A stretch of DNA of 64,000 bases from contig JAAXJB010000084.1 in the NCBI GenBank assembly GCA_012270065.1, positions 132,081-196,080 of the forward strand, read 5' to 3'. Below, piece by piece: positions 42,431 to 52,400 of this stretch (within the stretch, counting starts at the first letter, position 1; every line of letters starts with the position of its first letter). Both the position numbers and the translations under genes were made by a program. The notes beneath the pieces are model-generated. The model did no database searches, was not told the DNA's origin, and saw only the letters and a list, made by a program, of their open reading frames with translations. Origin of the DNA: Rubripirellula sp. GTDB lineage: Bacteria; Planctomycetota; Planctomycetia; Pirellulales; Pirellulaceae.

Positions 42431-45091
42431 ATGGTCAGAGTTGTGCAAATGATGCTTTCGAACCGTGTTGTCTGTTTTGTTTTCGTCGTGATTGTCTGGG
42501 GCCATCATGGCGTGATGCGTTTGCATGCGCAAGGCGATGACTTGCATCGGATCACGGATTTCTCAGAGGGTCTGCAGGTCTTGTATGACTTCGATGATAT
42601 CCGCGCCAATCAGATTCTTGACCGTTCGGGGAAGTTGCCTCCAATGGACCTGCAGATTGAGGATATGACACAGGTGCAGTCGCAGGATGGAGTGCTTTCC
42701 ATTCGTGGTTCCACTGTCATTGCCAGTCAACGTCCAGCCAAAAGAGTTGTGAACGCTGTTCAGAAGTCGGGGGCAATTACGGTGGAAGTATGGTTGCGAT
42801 CTCATTCTTCAAAGCAGGATGGACCTGCTCGAATTGTGACTTTGTCAAAGGATGCCCGTGAGCGGAATTTTACTATTGGTCAGGAAGGTGACAGTATTCA
42901 GGTTCGGTTGCGAACGTCAAAGACCTCACATAACGGGATTCCAGCACTACAGTCACGAAGTCGTAGTATCAACGAGGCTCTGACCCATGTTGTCTACGCA
43001 CGGGGTCGAAGCGGAAATGCGAAGATTTTCATCAATGGTCGACTTGATCGGCAGCAGTTGGTTGCAGGTGAACTTGAGAATTGGGATGAGCAGTATCGTC
43101 TCGCGTTGGGGAATGAAGTGTCCGGTGGCAGGCCTTGGCTGGGAGATCTTCACCGGGTCGCTGTTTACAGCCGTGAGTGGACTTTGGGCGATGTGCAGGC
43201 CCGCTTCGCCCGGGGAATTGATGATGATGGTGCTTTTTCGAAGTCAGTTGCAAGTAAAAAGCGTGCAGACTTCTTCGAAACAGAAGTTGCGCCGCTGCTG
43301 TCGACGCATTGTCTGGAGTGTCATGACTCTGCAACCCACAAAGGCGGTCTTGATTTATCGCGGCGGGCAGCAGCTTTCAAAGGCGGGGACTCGGGGAAGG
43401 TGCTGTTTGCAGGAAACGCCGCACAGAGTCCTTTATGGCGCTCCGTCGATTCCGATCAGATGCCGCATGACCGCCCCTTTTTGAGTGATTCACAGAAGCA
43501 GGTTTTGAAACAGTGGATCGATGATGGTGCCACGTGGAGTGTTGAGTTTGTCGATCCTGCCATCTATCGCCATCAACGGAAAGCGGGTAATTGGGTGCGG
43601 CGTTTGACCCTTGCCGAATATGTAGCCACGGTGAATGCGATCTTCGGAATCAACGTGGCACACGAGGCAGAGAAGCTACTGCCCGAGGATAAACGGGCTG
43701 ATGGTTTTCGAAACACAGCTTACAACCTGACTGTTGATCTGAAGCATGTTCAGGCTTATGCCCAGATGGCTGGGATGGTTGTCGACCGGGTCGATGTGGC
43801 ATCATTTGCAAAGCGTTTCGGTAAGAGCAGGAAATTGACAGACAAGAACATGCGTCCGTTGATCGCCGAAATCGGAAAGCGTGTTTTACGTTCGCCACTG
43901 ACCGAACAGGAAATGGCGTTGTACCGTGGGATTTCGACTACGGTTGCCAGCGCGGGTGGGGACTTCGACGAGGCTGTTGGCATGATCCTTGAATCAATGC
44001 TGCAATCACCAAAATTTCTTTACCGTATTGAAAACCAGCGGGGTGATGGTTCGCGGTGGCCTGTAAGTGATTATGAACTTGCTGCGCGTCTGAGTTATCT
44101 CATTTGCGGTACGCCGCCGGATGAAGAACTGTTGAAAGCAGCCGAGCAAGGTGTGTTGGGTGATCCGGATCAGATGCGCAGGCAGGTCAAACGTTTGCTT
44201 CAGAGTGAGGATGCGAAGAATCAATCCAGGCAATTCATCGTGCAATGGCTGAATCTGGATCGACTTGCCAGTATGCGTCCTGACAATCAGCGTTTTCCTG
44301 CATGGACAGATGCACTTGCTGCAGATATGCGTCAGGAAACAATTGATGTTTTCATGGATCTCGTCTGGAAGCAGAACAAACCCTTGTCCTCGTTGTTAAA
44401 TGCCCAGTTCACATACCTCACACCGGAACTTGCTGAACACTATGGGATTCCGCCACGTGGTCCCGGTCGGCAGAGGTATGACGTAGCAGATATCCCTTCT
44501 CGCGGTGGTTTGCTCACGCATGCGAGTGTCTTGACGATTGGTGGTGATGACGCGTCAATGGTGGCTCGGGGTTTATTCGTATTGAGCGACTTGCTTTACA
44601 GTGAGGTTGGGGACCCACCCCCTGGACTTGATGTCACGCCCGTGCCAACCAGTCCGGGAAAATCACATCGAACCATCGCGACCACACGCGTGCAAAGCGA
44701 GGCGTGCGGTGGATGTCATGCCCGCTTTGAACCACTGGCCTTTGGTTTGGAACGCTATGATGGGATCGGCGCATTTCACGTGCAGGATGAGTTTGGTAAC
44801 GAACTTCGACAGGATGGGGAAATCCTGTTTCCCGGCGATGCCAAGCCGGTTGCCTATCAAACTTCGGCGGAAATGATGAATTTGCTTGCCAATAGCGACC
44901 GGGTCAAAGAGTGCCTGACACGCAAAGTCAGTCAATTCCTGCTGGGACGTCCACTCGACATGAACGACGCGGCCAGTTTGCGCAGGATCCATGCAGATTC
45001 GCAGGAATCAGGTGGTACCTACCAGAGTCTGGTCATGGCGATCGTTCTCAGTGATCTCGTTCGTACCGCCCCAACCGAACCTGAACCATGA
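42431..45091 (+). CDS. planctomycete DUF1592/DUF1588/DUF1585 cytochrome-type protein with N-terminal LamG domain
   Basis: An 886-residue exported protein. After the signal peptide (VVCFVFVVIVWGHHGVM) a LamG/concanavalin-like domain (about 40-270) ends at LGDLHRVAVYSREWTLGDV. A heme-type domain carries CLECH (about 294-298) and MPHDRPFLSDSQKQVLKQW. Then come DUF1587 (RRLTLAEYVATVNAIFGI), DUF1595, DUF1592 (SPKFLYRIENQRGD, YELAARLSYLICGTPPDEEL, QFIVQWLNLDRL), DUF1588 (HASVLTIGGDDASMVARG, then CGGCHARFEPLAFGLERYD near 758) and DUF1585 (FLLGRPLDMNDAASLRRI). The enzymatic role is unknown; the LamG domain suggests carbohydrate contact. The DUF1552 partner follows, then a sulfatase. Confidence 0.9.
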   Translation: MVRVVQMMLSNRVVCFVFVVIVWGHHGVMRLHAQGDDLHRITDFSEGLQVLYDFDDIRANQILDRSGKLPPMDLQIEDMTQVQSQDGVLSIRGSTVIASQRPAKRVVNAVQKSGAITVEVWLRSHSSKQDGPARIVTLSKDARERNFTIGQEGDSIQVRLRTSKTSHNGIPALQSRSRSINEALTHVVYARGRSGNAKIFINGRLDRQQLVAGELENWDEQYRLALGNEVSGGRPWLGDLHRVAVYSREWTLGDVQARFARGIDDDGAFSKSVASKKRADFFETEVAPLLSTHCLECHDSATHKGGLDLSRRAAAFKGGDSGKVLFAGNAAQSPLWRSVDSDQMPHDRPFLSDSQKQVLKQWIDDGATWSVEFVDPAIYRHQRKAGNWVRRLTLAEYVATVNAIFGINVAHEAEKLLPEDKRADGFRNTAYNLTVDLKHVQAYAQMAGMVVDRVDVASFAKRFGKSRKLTDKNMRPLIAEIGKRVLRSPLTEQEMALYRGISTTVASAGGDFDEAVGMILESMLQSPKFLYRIENQRGDGSRWPVSDYELAARLSYLICGTPPDEELLKAAEQGVLGDPDQMRRQVKRLLQSEDAKNQSRQFIVQWLNLDRLASMRPDNQRFPAWTDALAADMRQETIDVFMDLVWKQNKPLSSLLNAQFTYLTPELAEHYGIPPRGPGRQRYDVADIPSRGGLLTHASVLTIGGDDASMVARGLFVLSDLLYSEVGDPPPGLDVTPVPTSPGKSHRTIATTRVQSEACGGCHARFEPLAFGLERYDGIGAFHVQDEFGNELRQDGEILFPGDAKPVAYQTSAEMMNLLANSDRVKECLTRKVSQFLLGRPLDMNDAASLRRIHADSQESGGTYQSLVMAIVLSDLVRTAPTEPEP

Positions 45092-45209
45092 GTTCTTTCA
45101 TTCTCTGAGGTTCCATGATTGGGTCAGACTGCCATGTCGATACAATGCTTGAGCGGCAGGAGCACTGCCAGGAATGGATTTCGATTTTGTTCCCACTTCG
45201 TATGATCCC

Positions 45210-46625
45210 ATGAAAAATTTTCAAATGCATCGTCGAACCATGCTCCGTGGAGCAGGCGGTATTGTGATTGGCCTGCCGTTTTTGGAAGAAATGGTATCAC
45301 CTGCCCTCGCGAAGGATCCGCAGGTACCGAATCGGGCGTTCAATGTGTTTTTTGGTTTGGGAATCCCCGCTCCGCTTCAGCAGGAGGGGTTTTCAGGAGT
45401 TCTCGAACCACTGAAACCACTCAGTGACAAGCTTCTGATCATGCGTAATGTCGATCAGGTACGGTGTGACGAAGCCGGCATCAATGCACATTTCGATGGA
45501 GCTAGTGGAGCATTCACCGCAACACCACCCGATGGTGAGGCCAAGGCGGGAGGAGCTTCCATTGATCAGGTCATTCGCAAGAGTTGTCATCCCAATGGAA
45601 TGCCTCCCGGAATGGTGCCGACACTGATCGGCGGAACTTTTTTCAGGCGCAGTCGTGTCAGTCGCTACGTTCACAGTTACAACGCCAATGGAACGGTTGC
45701 TGCAACAATTCAGGAGCGTCCTCGCGATCTTTTCAGCCGTGTGTTTGGAGTGATCGAACTGGGTGAAAGTTCAACTGATGCGAGAAAACAGCGATTGCGA
45801 CGCAGCGTGCTTGATTCAGTCGTCGAGCAGTATCGATACTATGCAGGTAGCAGGTCCCCGTTGGGAAGCGTCTCAAGGGAACGCGTTTCTGAACACCTGG
45901 AACGTATACGCGAGTATGAGCAACGGGCGTTTGAAATGAATCAAATTGATGCCAACTCGCCTCCAAGACCACCACGATCAAAGATTGAACATGGTGGAAT
46001 TGCCGATCCCGGAGGTGAGGGGATCGATATGAAACTCGCTGATCTTGTGCACGAGTGGAGGTTGATGGCAGACCTGTTCGCGCTTGCCATCGAATTGGAT
46101 CGTGCCAGATTCGGCGCCATTACTTTTCTGGCTGCAGGGGAGAGGTTGCGAATCACGGGAAATTATCGCTATCAGGACAGAGAAGTTTATTCATTCGACG
46201 ACGCCAGACAACTGAACAAAGGCGGGTCGGGTGGTTGTAGCCATGAGTGGTGGCATCGGTTCAATCCCGAAAAATCAAACGTGCAATTGCGTGCTCACGC
46301 TCACATGAAGATGCAAGAAGTTGCATATTTTCTGAAGCGATTGGATCTTGTGCGTGAGGTGAACGGCAAGTCAATTCTCGAGAATTCGTGCATCACAGTC
46401 TCGACTGAATCAGGTGATGGCAGACACTCGGATGTGAAGCGTGAGTTGTCCGGCGTCTTTCATGCAATTTCTGGTGCCAATGGCCGTTTCAAAACAGGTG
46501 GAATCATGGATGTTGGTCGGGAGGGTATCGATGTCTACAACACGATGCTCGAGGCTTACCAGACAAAGGAGCGGCTTGGGCCTGATGATCGGGAGTACGA
46601 GAGGGTAGATGGCATACTTGCCTGA
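45210..46625 (+). CDS. DUF1552 protein with Tat-type signal
   Basis: A 471-residue exported protein that usually accompanies DUF1592 proteins. The N terminus MHRRTMLRGAGGIVIGLPFLEEM is Tat-like (twin Arg followed by MLRG). Family signatures are FNVFFGLGIPAPLQQ, LLIMRNVDQVRCDEAG, FDGASGAFTATPP, ASIDQVIRK and SCITVSTESGDGRHSDVKREL. The His/Asp positions in these motifs hint at metal binding, by similarity to the DUF1501 family, but this is inference. The start at 45210 puts the leader within six residues of the N terminus; an upstream start at 45174 adds 12 residues. It follows the DUF1592 gene by about 120 bp. Confidence 0.9.
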   Translation: MKNFQMHRRTMLRGAGGIVIGLPFLEEMVSPALAKDPQVPNRAFNVFFGLGIPAPLQQEGFSGVLEPLKPLSDKLLIMRNVDQVRCDEAGINAHFDGASGAFTATPPDGEAKAGGASIDQVIRKSCHPNGMPPGMVPTLIGGTFFRRSRVSRYVHSYNANGTVAATIQERPRDLFSRVFGVIELGESSTDARKQRLRRSVLDSVVEQYRYYAGSRSPLGSVSRERVSEHLERIREYEQRAFEMNQIDANSPPRPPRSKIEHGGIADPGGEGIDMKLADLVHEWRLMADLFALAIELDRARFGAITFLAAGERLRITGNYRYQDREVYSFDDARQLNKGGSGGCSHEWWHRFNPEKSNVQLRAHAHMKMQEVAYFLKRLDLVREVNGKSILENSCITVSTESGDGRHSDVKRELSGVFHAISGANGRFKTGGIMDVGREGIDVYNTMLEAYQTKERLGPDDREYERVDGILA

Positions 46626-46883
46626 GTTAACGATCGATTTTTTCCGGTTGTTTCTGCCGACTGAGTCATCTGTTTTGCCAACACTTTGGCTCGCAGCCAG
46701 CCAGATCGTTGATGAGCAATGAAGGCATTGCCCGACATGTGACTCTGCCCGTGTGTCCTGATTTAGCGCAGGTTGGTGAATTGCATCACCGTCATGCGGA
46801 CCCTGTTCAAAGTTGCTTGTCCGGATTTTTCCTGTACCGTTGTATTTTTCATTCACCCAAAAGGCCTTTCTTGAAGCGGAACC

Positions 46884-48452
46884 ATGCAAATCTTTTTTCA
46901 AAACGTACGTTTCTGTCTTCCCATGCTGCTGATTCTCGGGCTGGGGATATCCGGGAATCTTGTGGCCGTTTCGGCAGACGAACGGTTGAATGTCGTTTTT
47001 GTGCTCTGTGATGATCATCGGTTTGATTGCTTTGGTGCCGCGGGGCACCCGTTTTTGGAGACACCCCACATTGATGCGTTAGCAGTCGAGGGGGCGATGC
47101 TGACGCACGCATATGTGACAACTTCACTTTGTTCGCCAAGTCGAGCCTCGATCCTGACAGGACAATATGCACACAATCATCGCGTGGTCGATAATTATCA
47201 TCCCGTTGATCCAGATCTTGTTTTCTTTCCTCAGAAGATGCAGGAAGCCGGCTATGAAACAGCGTTCATCGGAAAATGGCACATGGGTGGTGACATTGAT
47301 GATCGTCAACGTGGATTCGATCATTGGGTTGCGTTCAAAGGTCAGGGAACGTACTGGCCAGATGGCCATGGAACCACAAGAGAAGTTCCCCAGACAACCT
47401 ACGATGGCTTCAATGTCAACGGTAAACGAGTTCCACAGAAAGGTTACATCACAGATGAGTTGACGGACTTTGCCATTGATTGGCTGAGTGGTCGCAAATC
47501 ACCGAAGCCATTTTTCATGTATGTCAGTCACAAGGCTGTTCACGCAGATTTCGTTCCTGCTGACCGCCATCGAGGTCGATACGATGATGCCAAGTTACCG
47601 ATTCGGACGCCGACCATCGATGAAATGGAAAAAGGAAACCTTCCGATGTGGGTTCGCAATCAGAGAAACAGCCGGCATGGATCCGACTTTGGATACAACA
47701 TCGAAAACTTTTCACCTGAAATTTACTATCGGCGATATTGTGAATCTCTGCTTGCCGTCGACGACAGTGTTGGGAGGCTTGTTGAATATCTGAATGAAAA
47801 AGAACTGCTGGACAACACACTTTTCATTTACATGGGAGACAACGGTTTTCAGTTTGGGGATCACGGACTGATTGACAAGCGTACCGCCTATGAAGCGAGC
47901 GCAAAAATTCCGTTGCTGATGATGGCGAAGGGAAAGATTCCGGCAGGTTCGCGTTTCAGCGGTCTTGTTGGAAACATTGACATTGCGCCCACGATTCTTG
48001 ATGCAACTTCATCGCCAGCGATCGCGAACATCGATGGGCAGAGCATTTGGACAGCTCTGTGTGACGGCGATCCCACGCAGTTGAAACGGCCGGATCTTTT
48101 GTACGAGTACTACTGGGAACGCAATTATCCCCACACACCTACTTTGCATGCCATCATTGGAGGCCGGTGGAAGTACATTCGCTGTCACGGACTCTGGGAC
48201 AGGGACGAACTGTACGATTTGGAAAAGGACCCCGGCGAGATGCAGAATTTGATTGATCGTCCCGAGCATGAAGAGCGGATTGAGGCATTGAACAAACGTC
48301 TTTGGGAACTCTTGTTCGATAGCAATGGACACGAAATACCGCTCTTGGAAGATCGAGGTCCACGCTTTCCATGGAGACATCCAGCTGAAGCCGGGCAGGC
48401 TGAATTTCCACGCGAGTATTTTCGCCGCAATGAGCATGGCAAATCGGAATAG
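46884..48452 (+). CDS. secreted sulfatase (formylglycine type)
   Basis: Hydrolyses sulfate esters, probably on sulfated polysaccharides, in the periplasm or outside the cell. It has a signal peptide (PMLLILGLGISGNLVAVSA). Metal-binding Asp43-Asp44 lie in FVLCDDHR. The formylglycine motif CSPSRASILTG places the modified Cys at 83. Further metal/active-site residues are in IGKWHMGG, FFMYVSHKAVHADF and YMGDNGFQFGDHG. C-terminal FDLEKDPGEMQNLI-like sequence is typical of the family (YDLEKDPGEMQNL). At 522 residues it is of normal length. No maturase gene is in the window, so Cys activation must come from elsewhere. It follows the DUF1592/DUF1552 pair on the same strand after 258 bp. Confidence 0.93.
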   Translation: MQIFFQNVRFCLPMLLILGLGISGNLVAVSADERLNVVFVLCDDHRFDCFGAAGHPFLETPHIDALAVEGAMLTHAYVTTSLCSPSRASILTGQYAHNHRVVDNYHPVDPDLVFFPQKMQEAGYETAFIGKWHMGGDIDDRQRGFDHWVAFKGQGTYWPDGHGTTREVPQTTYDGFNVNGKRVPQKGYITDELTDFAIDWLSGRKSPKPFFMYVSHKAVHADFVPADRHRGRYDDAKLPIRTPTIDEMEKGNLPMWVRNQRNSRHGSDFGYNIENFSPEIYYRRYCESLLAVDDSVGRLVEYLNEKELLDNTLFIYMGDNGFQFGDHGLIDKRTAYEASAKIPLLMMAKGKIPAGSRFSGLVGNIDIAPTILDATSSPAIANIDGQSIWTALCDGDPTQLKRPDLLYEYYWERNYPHTPTLHAIIGGRWKYIRCHGLWDRDELYDLEKDPGEMQNLIDRPEHEERIEALNKRLWELLFDSNGHEIPLLEDRGPRFPWRHPAEAGQAEFPREYFRRNEHGKSE

Positions 48453-48534
48453 CAACTGTTCAGGACAGCTTGACTCGCCGAACGCTCCAGGCAACTGAAG
48501 TTACATGAACGAACCGGGGAATCGAATCCCGCAT

Positions 48535-49158
48535 TCAGGCAACCAGTCCTTGGGCCGACTGTCCTCGCGTTGCTGTTTCACACTCGTTGATCCATTTCTT
48601 CAAACGCCGTGTGCTTGGGATCCGCCGACCTCGTAACTGCTGGCGACCTTGCGTACTTTCCGCAAAACGTTCCAAGTCGCGATGGAGACGGACAGGTGAT
48701 TCCATTGCAAGACCCCGGACGCTCCGACGATGAATGCTGATCAGCAGCATGGCATCTCGTGGCATCATGCCTGGAACGGACGACGACAAGCGAATTGCGC
48801 GACGGTACTGTTTGAGTACTCTCAGCGCCTTTCTGGGGGCGCCGAAGTTTGCGGCAAGGTGGGTCAGGTCGGCGCGGACAAGATCACCGGTTGTTGAAAT
48901 TCCCATGCTTTGAAGACGTTGGCATCGTCGTGAACTGCAAATTTTTGCGTGTGCAAGTTGCATGGACAGCAGGCGTTCACGATGGTGAGGCAGGCAACGC
49001 GAATTCGGTAATGGCACCGGCATCGGTGCTGATCGTGATTTCTGTTGTGCTGTTTGCTCGACTTTTGCATGCAGGACCACCTGGTCCGTTTTGGGACTGC
49101 TTTGTGCGGATTTTTTGCGTCCGATGGAAAATAATCGGAGAAGAAGGTGATTCAGCAT
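48535..49158 (-). CDS. DUF4332-like helix-hairpin-helix protein
   Basis: A 207-residue basic protein. The N-terminal about 85 residues are low complexity and positively charged. The C-terminal part shows CQRLQSMGISTTGDLVRADLTHLAANFG, a helix-hairpin-helix-like unit seen in DUF4332-type proteins, followed by LRVLKQYRRAIRLSSSVPGMMPRDAMLL and a helical end (GRRIPSTRRLKKWINEC). Such domains are predicted to bind nucleic acid or proteins; the function is unknown. The ATG at 49158 was chosen; a longer reading to 49200 adds 14 residues. It lies about 250 bp downstream of the YhaN-like gene on the same strand. Confidence 0.6.
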   Translation of the reverse strand: MLNHLLLRLFSIGRKKSAQSSPKTDQVVLHAKVEQTAQQKSRSAPMPVPLPNSRCLPHHRERLLSMQLAHAKICSSRRCQRLQSMGISTTGDLVRADLTHLAANFGAPRKALRVLKQYRRAIRLSSSVPGMMPRDAMLLISIHRRSVRGLAMESPVRLHRDLERFAESTQGRQQLRGRRIPSTRRLKKWINECETATRGQSAQGLVA

Positions 49159-49409
49159 GGCATTTCCTGCAGAGTGGAATTGAGAAGAGGCACTCGACAA
49201 GTTGATGTGTCAATCAATGGCGAAACGTGAAAAGTGTGGGCTGATGGGCTAGTAACCGCATTTGCAAATGGTCTGGTTTTCTTAGGGAATCCATTTCTGG
49301 ACTGGGTGTGGCATGTTCGATCGGGCAGTGATGATGTCAGGGGTTTTTCGAACAGCGGTTGCTTTAGTTGCTGTTCCGGGAACGAAGGGCATCGGTCAGT
49401 GAGGGTGTC

Positions 49410-52400
49410 TTATTCGTGGGGTTCGTTGCCTGCTGTGTTGCTCCACCATGATCCACCTCGGTTCCAGATTTCCTCTGGTACATCATCGGGTGATGCAAGC
49501 AGCTCGTCTGCACGCCAGTCTTCACCGGTGATTGACGCCAATGCATCTTCGACATTTCCAAGTCTTTCTACAGATGAGTGTTCGTCGTCTTCAGGTTCAA
49601 ACCATGCCCAATCAAGCGTTGGGTTTGCTTCCGTCGCCAGGTCAGGGGAACTGACTTGGATCTCGGCGGCCGGAGTGCTTTCGCGTTTCGGCATTGGCTG
49701 CTTGACGTAAATGACATTTGGTTTGGATTCAGGCTCTGGGTATTCAGCCACTGGGTATTCAGCCACTGGGCTTGGTGTAGTTTCTTCCTCGGACTGCTCC
49801 GGATCTTCCACGACAGGCTGTTCGATATCAGGTTCCTCTTCTTGCTCCTGCGCAGAATTCAGTTCTTCCAGTTCCTCTTCATCTTCGTACTCTGTTTCAA
49901 ATTCCGCTTCCAGAACAGTTGCTCTTCCGGGCTTGCCCTGCGGGGGCATCAAGCGTACCTGAGCGTCAATGTTGTGGAAGATATCTACGATGTGCTTGTG
50001 ACAGGTGAACATCATGACCTGGTGTCCAAGTTCAGCAAACGTCTGCAATGTTCTCGCAGCACAGATGGCACGTTCACGGTCAAAATTCACGAGCACATCA
50101 TCGAGTACCAGCGGAAGCATGACGCCACGTCGAGCATAGGCTGCTGCCAATGACAGCCTGAGTGCAATGAACACTGCTTCACGCGTGCCGCGGCTGAGTA
50201 CTTCCAGCGGAATGGACTTTTCGTCTGATCCCTCAATTTTCAGCTGGTTTGTCCCCAGGGGTGTCCAGATCCGTGTGTATTTACCATCTGTCAATTGATT
50301 CAGAAAAGTCGAAGCTTCTCGCAATGTTTCGGGTTGGCGTTCACGTTCGAAGGTATGGCAGACATCCTCCAGAAGGCAGCTTGCCATGGCAAGAGTCTGC
50401 CACCGGCGTGCAACAGCCTCAATTTGACGCTCGATGCAACCCAGTTCCAGCTGTGCAACGCTCAGACGCGAGTCCTCTCCAAGTTGTTTCATTTCCTGGG
50501 AAATCTGGCCCTGCTGGGTGCGAAGTTGGGCAACTCTTGTTTCAGTCTCACTGATGCTGGTAGTCAGACCTTCCCATCTTCGGTCCAGATCTGTTGCTGA
50601 GGCATCGGTAATGACCGACTCCACATCTTCATATTCAATGTGCGCGCCAATCATCGACTTGATTTGCTTGTCAACGTCTTCGTACTGCCGGTTCAATTCT
50701 GTAACTTGCGCCTTGCGGTCAACCATTTCGTAGAATTGCTCGGGAGTTGCTACTCCACATTTGGCCCAAAGCGTCCTGCGCTGCTGTTCCCCGCGTTCGA
50801 TTGCGCGTTGGTGTCCGTGTTGTTGCCGCTTGAGTTGCAGGTCCTCGTCCTTCAATTCGCGGCGTCGTTTGATCCAGTGATGTTGCCGTGACAGTTCACT
50901 CTGCAGGTGATTCAGTTTTTCCAGAGGACTGCTGTGGGTGATGGGCTTTGGTTGTTCATCGGACTGGAAATCCTCGTCGCCCTCATCAGCGTTTGAATGC
51001 TGCTCTTCCGCGGTGACTTCGCAGTAGAGTGCTTCGATGCGTTTGGCGATTGCTTTCTGCTCTCGGCGGCGTTGTTCTTTTTCGCTGAGAAGTTCGTCGA
51101 GTCTTCGACGACTGTTTTGCATTGCTTCGTAACCATCGCTGAGGTTGCGCACACTCGAAGGCGACATCGAATCGCTGAGACCAAGCTGATTCAATGTTGC
51201 AGACCAGGCACGTTTTGCGTCCCGGAGTTCATCACCGGCCTGTTTGGCCCGCTCCTGGGCAGCGTTGTGCGACTGTATCGCTGATTCATGGTGGTGGTAG
51301 GTTGGCAGCGCAGTTTCAAGTTCAGCGATCAGATTCTGCGTGTCACGGATGCGCAGTTCAAGCGAATCATGGTTGGTTGGCAAGGTTGAATCGATGTCGT
51401 TTCGTTCGGATTCAACTTCTCTGATCTGGCGTCGCAACGTATCGATCTGCCGTTCACATTCTTCGCGGTCGCGTGATGTTGTCCGTTGTCCATTTTCCCT
51501 GCCAAAGTAATAGGTCAGCAGGCTCATGAAACCGACGAGGATGCAGGCCATGCCCCAGGTCGGGTCTGGGCTGTTCACAAGCCACGTAAAACCGAAAACA
51601 TTGGCAATTCCATAAATAAGCCCCAGGCCACCTACAATGAACGGAACGCCAAGCAACACCAACCGGTCGACCGGCAATGCTTCGGCCGTTGTCAGGTCGA
51701 CAGTTTCTTTTTCGAGGTCGCGGTAATGACGTTTGAGCTTATCGAGATGTTCTCCGAGTTGTACCCGGTGTCGAAGCGTAGCAAGAACTTCGTTGTTTTG
51801 CCGGATTGCCTGTTGCAAGTTGGATGCGTTTGCACGTTCCAGTGTTTCGCGGAGCGATTCAGACAGCTTGTCAGATTTTTCTTTGTAGTTGGCAGCATCG
51901 GCACGAGCTTGTCGGAGCAGAAATGTCTGTTGCTTGACCCGTTTGGCGGGTCCTGCCAAAGCCCCCAGCGCCTGCCGGGAAAGATCTGGAAGTTGGGAAA
52001 GATCGCCCGAGAGTAGGTGTTCGCGGTCGGTCTCATCCATGCCCAGTCGTTCGGCGTCTGTTTCCAACTGAGTCCGGGCACGCTCGATTTGCCGGTCAAT
52101 GCGTTCCAACTGCTCTTCGATGGCCTCAATCCATGTTGCCTGTTCTGCGGCAGCCTCGATGCGACCCTGAAGGTCGAGTAACTGTCGGCTTACCGGCAAT
52201 TGCTCGGCCTTGTCCCGGATTTCACGTCGCTTGTTCTTGACATCTTCCAGACGACCACGACGCTCTTCCATCATCGCGTCGATTTGGACAAGCTGTGATG
52301 GTGCTTCATCAGGCAGAGTAGCATCGTCTTCCAGTTCTTCGATGGACTCAGCGAGCAGGTCGCGTTCCTGCCATTTTTCATGAATTCCTGTGGCGATCTC

